Assembly: GCF_019669965.1 (NCBI RefSeq)
Contig: NZ_AP019781.1
Span: forward strand, 2,357,092-2,421,091
Reading direction: 5' to 3'
DNA from: Methanoculleus chikugoensis
GTDB taxonomy: Archaea > Halobacteriota > Methanomicrobia > Methanomicrobiales > Methanoculleaceae
Length of the DNA stretch: 64,000 nucleotides
Position numbers and translations under genes: made by a program. Of this stretch, positions 61,238-64,000 are shown one piece after another; within the stretch, counting starts at the first letter, position 1, and each line of letters starts with the position of its first letter. The notes beneath the pieces are model-generated. The model was not told the DNA's origin. It was given only the letters and a program-made list of their open reading frames with translations, and did no database searches.

Positions 61238-62851
61238 TCAGGCGGCTCCGCCGCCCCCCATCACCGTTCGTTCATCCTCGGTGAGATGGGCGAGCACCTC
61301 TTCCGTCGGCCCCAGCCGGATGATCTTGCCTCCCCGCATAAGGGCGACGCGATCGCAGATATCTCTCACGAACTCCATATCGTGCGAAACCACGATAAAT
61401 GTCTCGTCCATCTCTTCGCGAGCGTGGAGGATCGAGTGTTTCACGTCGATCTTCGTGATCGGGTCCATGGTTCCGGTCGGTTCGTCGAGGACGACGAGCA
61501 GGGGCTCGCGGATGAGCACCTGGGCGAGGGCCACCCGGTGCTTCTCGCCTTCGGAGAGCTGGCCCGGGTAGCGATCCAGGATCTCCTTGCTCTTCTCCGG
61601 GGTGAACCCGGCCATCCCGAGAGTGATGATCGCCTTCCTCATCGCAAGCTCTTTCGGGAACTCAAGACCGATGGCGTCGGTGAGGTTGTCGAGCACCGTC
61701 CTGTGCGGGTAGAGGTCGTACTCCTGGTGGAGGAGACCGATGTAGCCCTTTGCCCGGCCGCGGTTCTCGATGCCGGGTTTCGTCATATCGATCCAGTCGT
61801 CGCCGATCCGGATGTTCATCTCGCCGCTGGTGGGCTCGAGGATCCCGGATATGATCCGGGAGAGGGTCGTCTTGCCCGCCCCGCTCTTGCCGATGATCCC
61901 GAAGATCTCTTTCTCGCCGACATCGAACGAGACGGTGTTGACCGCCCGGACGACGCCCCGGTCGACCGAGAGGTAGCGTTTCACCACGTCGCGGGCGACC
62001 AGGATCTTCTCGCCGACCTCCCCGGCCTGGCGCTGCTCGACGTCGCTGTAGTTCTCCATGAACCGGCCGATGACTTCCCGGGGGCCGCCGATCCCCTTGA
62101 TCTCTCCGTTCTCAAGGAGAATTGCCCGGTCAGCCACGTCTTCGATGACGTTTGAGAAGTGGGAGGTGACAATCATACCCATATCGTTTACCCGGGCGCT
62201 CTCGATGAGCATCCGGTGGACGAGCGTGGCGGTCTCCGGATCGAGCGTCCCGGTCGGTTCGTCCGCAAAGAGCATGAACGGGTTCTTCGCGAGCTGCCGG
62301 GCGAGCACTACCCGCTGCTTCTCGCCGCCGGAGAGGTCGCGGGCGATATGCATCATCCGGTGGGAGAGCCTGACCTGGTCGATCAGGTCGGCGGCCCTGC
62401 TGACGGCCTTCTCGCCCGGGTAGCCGACATCGTCGAGCGCCCGCAGGACGTTCTCGATCACCCGGTCGTCGCCGTAGAGTGCGAACGTCCGCTGGAACAT
62501 GATGGCGGTTCTCCGCATGATCCGCCGTTTCATCGTCGCGTTCTCTTCGGCCCAGAGATCGATATCCGCCGGTTCCATCTTGCCCCCGCAGACAGGACAC
62601 GGTTTTCCCACCTCGCTCGGGACACCGATGTAGTCGCATCCGCCGCAGACGGCGACATGATAGATGATTGCACCCTGTGTCGGAGGCTGGTCGACACCCC
62701 GCATAAGGTGCATGAGAACGGTCTTGCCGGCGCCGCTTCTCCCGATGATACCGACGGTCTCTCCCTCGGCCACCTCAAAATTGATGTTTTTAAGCACGGC
62801 AGTCCCGTTGAACTCCATGCAGAGATTCTTCACCGTAATAAGTGGGGTCAT
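61238..62851 (-). CDS. atwA: MCR activation component A2, tandem ABC ATPase
   Basis: 537 aa with two ABC cassettes in one chain. Walker A motifs are GRSGAGKTVLM (about 36) and GKSGAGKTTLS (about 315). The signatures DLSGGEKQRV and QLSEGEKHRV are seen, and Walker B is FMLFADEPTGTLD and LLVVLDEPTGTMD. A zinc-ribbon insertion (CGGCDYIG and CPVCGGKME) in the first cassette is characteristic of A2. AtwA uses ATP to drive reduction of MCR-bound F430 nickel to Ni(I). A TATA box at about 62898-62903 on the minus strand and GAGGATC before the ATG give it its own promoter. Confidence 0.96.
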   Translation of the reverse strand: MTPLITVKNLCMEFNGTAVLKNINFEVAEGETVGIIGRSGAGKTVLMHLMRGVDQPPTQGAIIYHVAVCGGCDYIGVPSEVGKPCPVCGGKMEPADIDLWAEENATMKRRIMRRTAIMFQRTFALYGDDRVIENVLRALDDVGYPGEKAVSRAADLIDQVRLSHRMMHIARDLSGGEKQRVVLARQLAKNPFMLFADEPTGTLDPETATLVHRMLIESARVNDMGMIVTSHFSNVIEDVADRAILLENGEIKGIGGPREVIGRFMENYSDVEQRQAGEVGEKILVARDVVKRYLSVDRGVVRAVNTVSFDVGEKEIFGIIGKSGAGKTTLSRIISGILEPTSGEMNIRIGDDWIDMTKPGIENRGRAKGYIGLLHQEYDLYPHRTVLDNLTDAIGLEFPKELAMRKAIITLGMAGFTPEKSKEILDRYPGQLSEGEKHRVALAQVLIREPLLVVLDEPTGTMDPITKIDVKHSILHAREEMDETFIVVSHDMEFVRDICDRVALMRGGKIIRLGPTEEVLAHLTEDERTVMGGGGAA

Positions 62852-62897
62852 CTTGAGATCCTCGTTAAACTAATCTTCATCTGGGATCATATTAGGG

Positions 62898-62903
62898 TTT
62901 ATA
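62898..62903 (-). promoter_or_regulatory. TATA box of atwA-mmp operon
   Basis: TATAAA in CAATATAAACCC on the minus strand lies about 47 bases before the atwA ATG and overlaps the stop of the HAD gene. The leader would be about 24 bases. Confidence 0.5.
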
Positions 62904-63741
62904 TTGTTGCACTTTTCCCGGGCGCCGCGGTATCCGTGAGGAGTTCTGCCACGATACCGGGCACCTCGCTGACGTTGTGGATCACCCGATCCACGCTCGC
63001 ATAAAGGACGGCCGGTTTCCGGTCCGACTGCTGTTCGGTGAGCACCGCGAGATCTGCTTTCCGAAAGGCGTTCAGGTCGTTGATGGCATCTCCAACCATA
63101 ACAACTTTATCGTACTGCTCTTTGAGGTCTTCCACGATCCGGGCTTTCATCGAGGGCGTTGCGACACCGTAAACCCTCTCCCGGGGGATGCCGAGGTAGT
63201 CGCCCATCCGTTCGAGTTTTGCGACGCGGTCGCCGGATGCTATGTATGCGGGAACGCCCATCCGGTGCAGTTCGGTGATGGTCTCTTTCGCGCCCTCGAA
63301 CGGCCTTCCGCCGGTCGTCACGGTGAACTCGATGCCGGGGATGTCCATGTTCAGGATCACGCCGCTGTTCATGGTGACGATCGACTCTCTCTTGCAGCAA
63401 CTCCAGACCTGTCGGATGCATGCCTGCAGATCGCCGATGCGGGCGCGTTCGTCGTTGTAGAGGAGATTCCCGACCTCTTCGGCGGGGATGACCCGGCGGG
63501 AACAGGCCACCCCGAATCCGACCGACTGTTCCAGGAAGAACCTGGAGAGGCACTGCTCTTCCGGCGCCTCCATGACGTCCCGGGAGTGGAGGTGGAGGAC
63601 GACGAGCACTCGCGCATCCGACCCGAAGGTGATGGTCGTGGTCTCGACCTCGGTCAGCATCTCGTCGTTGAGGATGTCGCGCGCTACGCGGTAGGTCCGC
63701 AGAAGTGTGCCCGCACTATCAAAAACAACGGCTACCGACAT
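62899..63741 (-). CDS. HAD-family protein, P-type-ATPase-like soluble domain
   Basis: 280 aa archaeal HAD protein of the soluble P-type ATPase-like type. The nucleophile motif is VVFDSAGTLLRT: the first Asp is present but the usual second Asp two residues later is Ala. IASGD supplies the second motif and VVMVGDAINDLNAFRKADLA the Mg-binding fourth. The insert (about 50-150) has several cysteines, VWSCCKRES. In other methanogens relatives lie near MCR activation genes. Activity as phosphatase is reported for this broad group but is uncertain here. It lies 47 bases upstream of atwA. Confidence 0.85.
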   Translation of the reverse strand: MSVAVVFDSAGTLLRTYRVARDILNDEMLTEVETTTITFGSDARVLVVLHLHSRDVMEAPEEQCLSRFFLEQSVGFGVACSRRVIPAEEVGNLLYNDERARIGDLQACIRQVWSCCKRESIVTMNSGVILNMDIPGIEFTVTTGGRPFEGAKETITELHRMGVPAYIASGDRVAKLERMGDYLGIPRERVYGVATPSMKARIVEDLKEQYDKVVMVGDAINDLNAFRKADLAVLTEQQSDRKPAVLYASVDRVIHNVSEVPGIVAELLTDTAAPGKSATI

Positions 63742-63795
63742 ATTCTCACGTCAATAAGTCTATGTAGTCTCTTGCCCTCTCTTCAATGAAGACGT

Positions 63796-64000
63796 ATGGT
63801 ATTGAGTGAGACGGCAGCAAGCATAAAGAATATGGAGATCCGGGGCGCCGGCAGGATCGCCCGGGCAGCGGTGGACGCACTGGCCGATTATGCCCGAAAT
63901 CTCGATGCATCGGACCCCGATACGTTCAAGCAGGAGATGCAGAAGGCGGCCGATCTCCTCACCGGAACCCGGCCGACCGCCGTCTCGCTCCCGAACGCTG
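63796..64000 (+). CDS. ribose-1,5-bisphosphate isomerase (5' part)
   Basis: 68 codons before the window ends. The start MVLSETAASIKNMEIRGAGR matches the N-terminus of the archaeal eIF2B-like ribose-1,5-bisphosphate isomerase, with RIARAAVDALADYARNL and TGTRPTAVSLPNA. It isomerises ribose-1,5-bisphosphate to ribulose-1,5-bisphosphate in the AMP/nucleoside salvage route to form III Rubisco. It could also be an aIF2B-alpha-like protein. It diverges from the HAD gene over 54 bases. Confidence 0.82.
   Translation, partial: MVLSETAASIKNMEIRGAGRIARAAVDALADYARNLDASDPDTFKQEMQKAADLLTGTRPTAVSLPNA

Noticed and set aside
1-64000. CRISPR array
   Set aside because: No run of evenly spaced short direct repeats was found, and there are no cas genes.

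Overview
The window is GC-rich archaeal chromosome from a hydrogenotrophic methanogen, most likely Methanomicrobiales and probably close to Methanoculleus. It carries methyl-coenzyme M reductase (MCR) activation genes (atwA, the methanogenesis markers 3, 5, 6, 7, 15 and 17), glycerol-1-phosphate dehydrogenase, an archaeal primase-GINS-ribosomal protein-aIF2alpha-Nop10 cluster and archaeal-type ProS and MetG. Many genes are preceded by TATA boxes 25-40 bp from the start codon, and several look leaderless. No CRISPR array, insertion sequence, rRNA or replication origin was recognised. One tRNA gene (Phe) is present.

Layout. 1-5 kb: metG, an unknown protein, a DHH phosphoesterase, tRNA-Phe, a TrpF-like protein and a DUF5320 protein. 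5-14 kb: a PAS/GAF histidine kinase, a ferritin-like protein, Hsp20, a TreT-like glycosyltransferase and a membrane kinase coupled to a CheY-like regulator. 14-22 kb: riboflavin/F420-type pyrimidine reductase, a lipoprotein, a stand-alone glutamate-synthase-like FMN protein, a nucleotide-sugar epimerase, a small membrane protein and a two-gene 2-oxoacid:acceptor oxidoreductase. 22-31 kb: a signalling island (soluble MCP, CheW, HisKA_2 kinase and receiver-PAS protein in one minus-strand operon, then a winged-helix/PAS/kinase protein facing a CheY). 31-37 kb: an SDR, an MFS transporter, a fused N-carbamoylputrescine amidase/agmatine deiminase, MntP and a DUF362 protein. 37-44 kb: proS with two membrane proteins, egsA, UPF0179, an ADP-ribosylglycohydrolase and UPF0058. 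44-50 kb: the information-processing cluster elp3-priS-gins-rpl44e-rps27e-aif2a-nop10-pac2. 50-53 kb: small accessory genes including a broken DUF234 ATPase and a degenerate ABC ATPase. 53.7-64 kb: asnB, an AhpD-like protein, and the MCR activation operon headed by a HAD protein. The last 205 bases start a ribose-1,5-bisphosphate isomerase gene.

How genes work together. The atwA-mmp3-6-5-15-17-7 block is a tight minus-strand run with frequent 1-4 base overlaps; its products are known to take part in ATP-driven reductive activation of MCR. The 44-50 kb block joins tRNA modification, priming, replisome assembly, ribosome and translation initiation. The 22-31 kb island has a chemoreceptor and CheW but no CheA, so it may feed a non-CheA kinase. 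Two gene-free stretches (42.36-42.83 kb and 53.17-53.72 kb) carry copies of one long intergenic repeat, with one module inverted and one direct. Two shorter intergenic elements, at 7.7 and 19.3 kb, are bounded by CGCGAAG-type inverted repeats.
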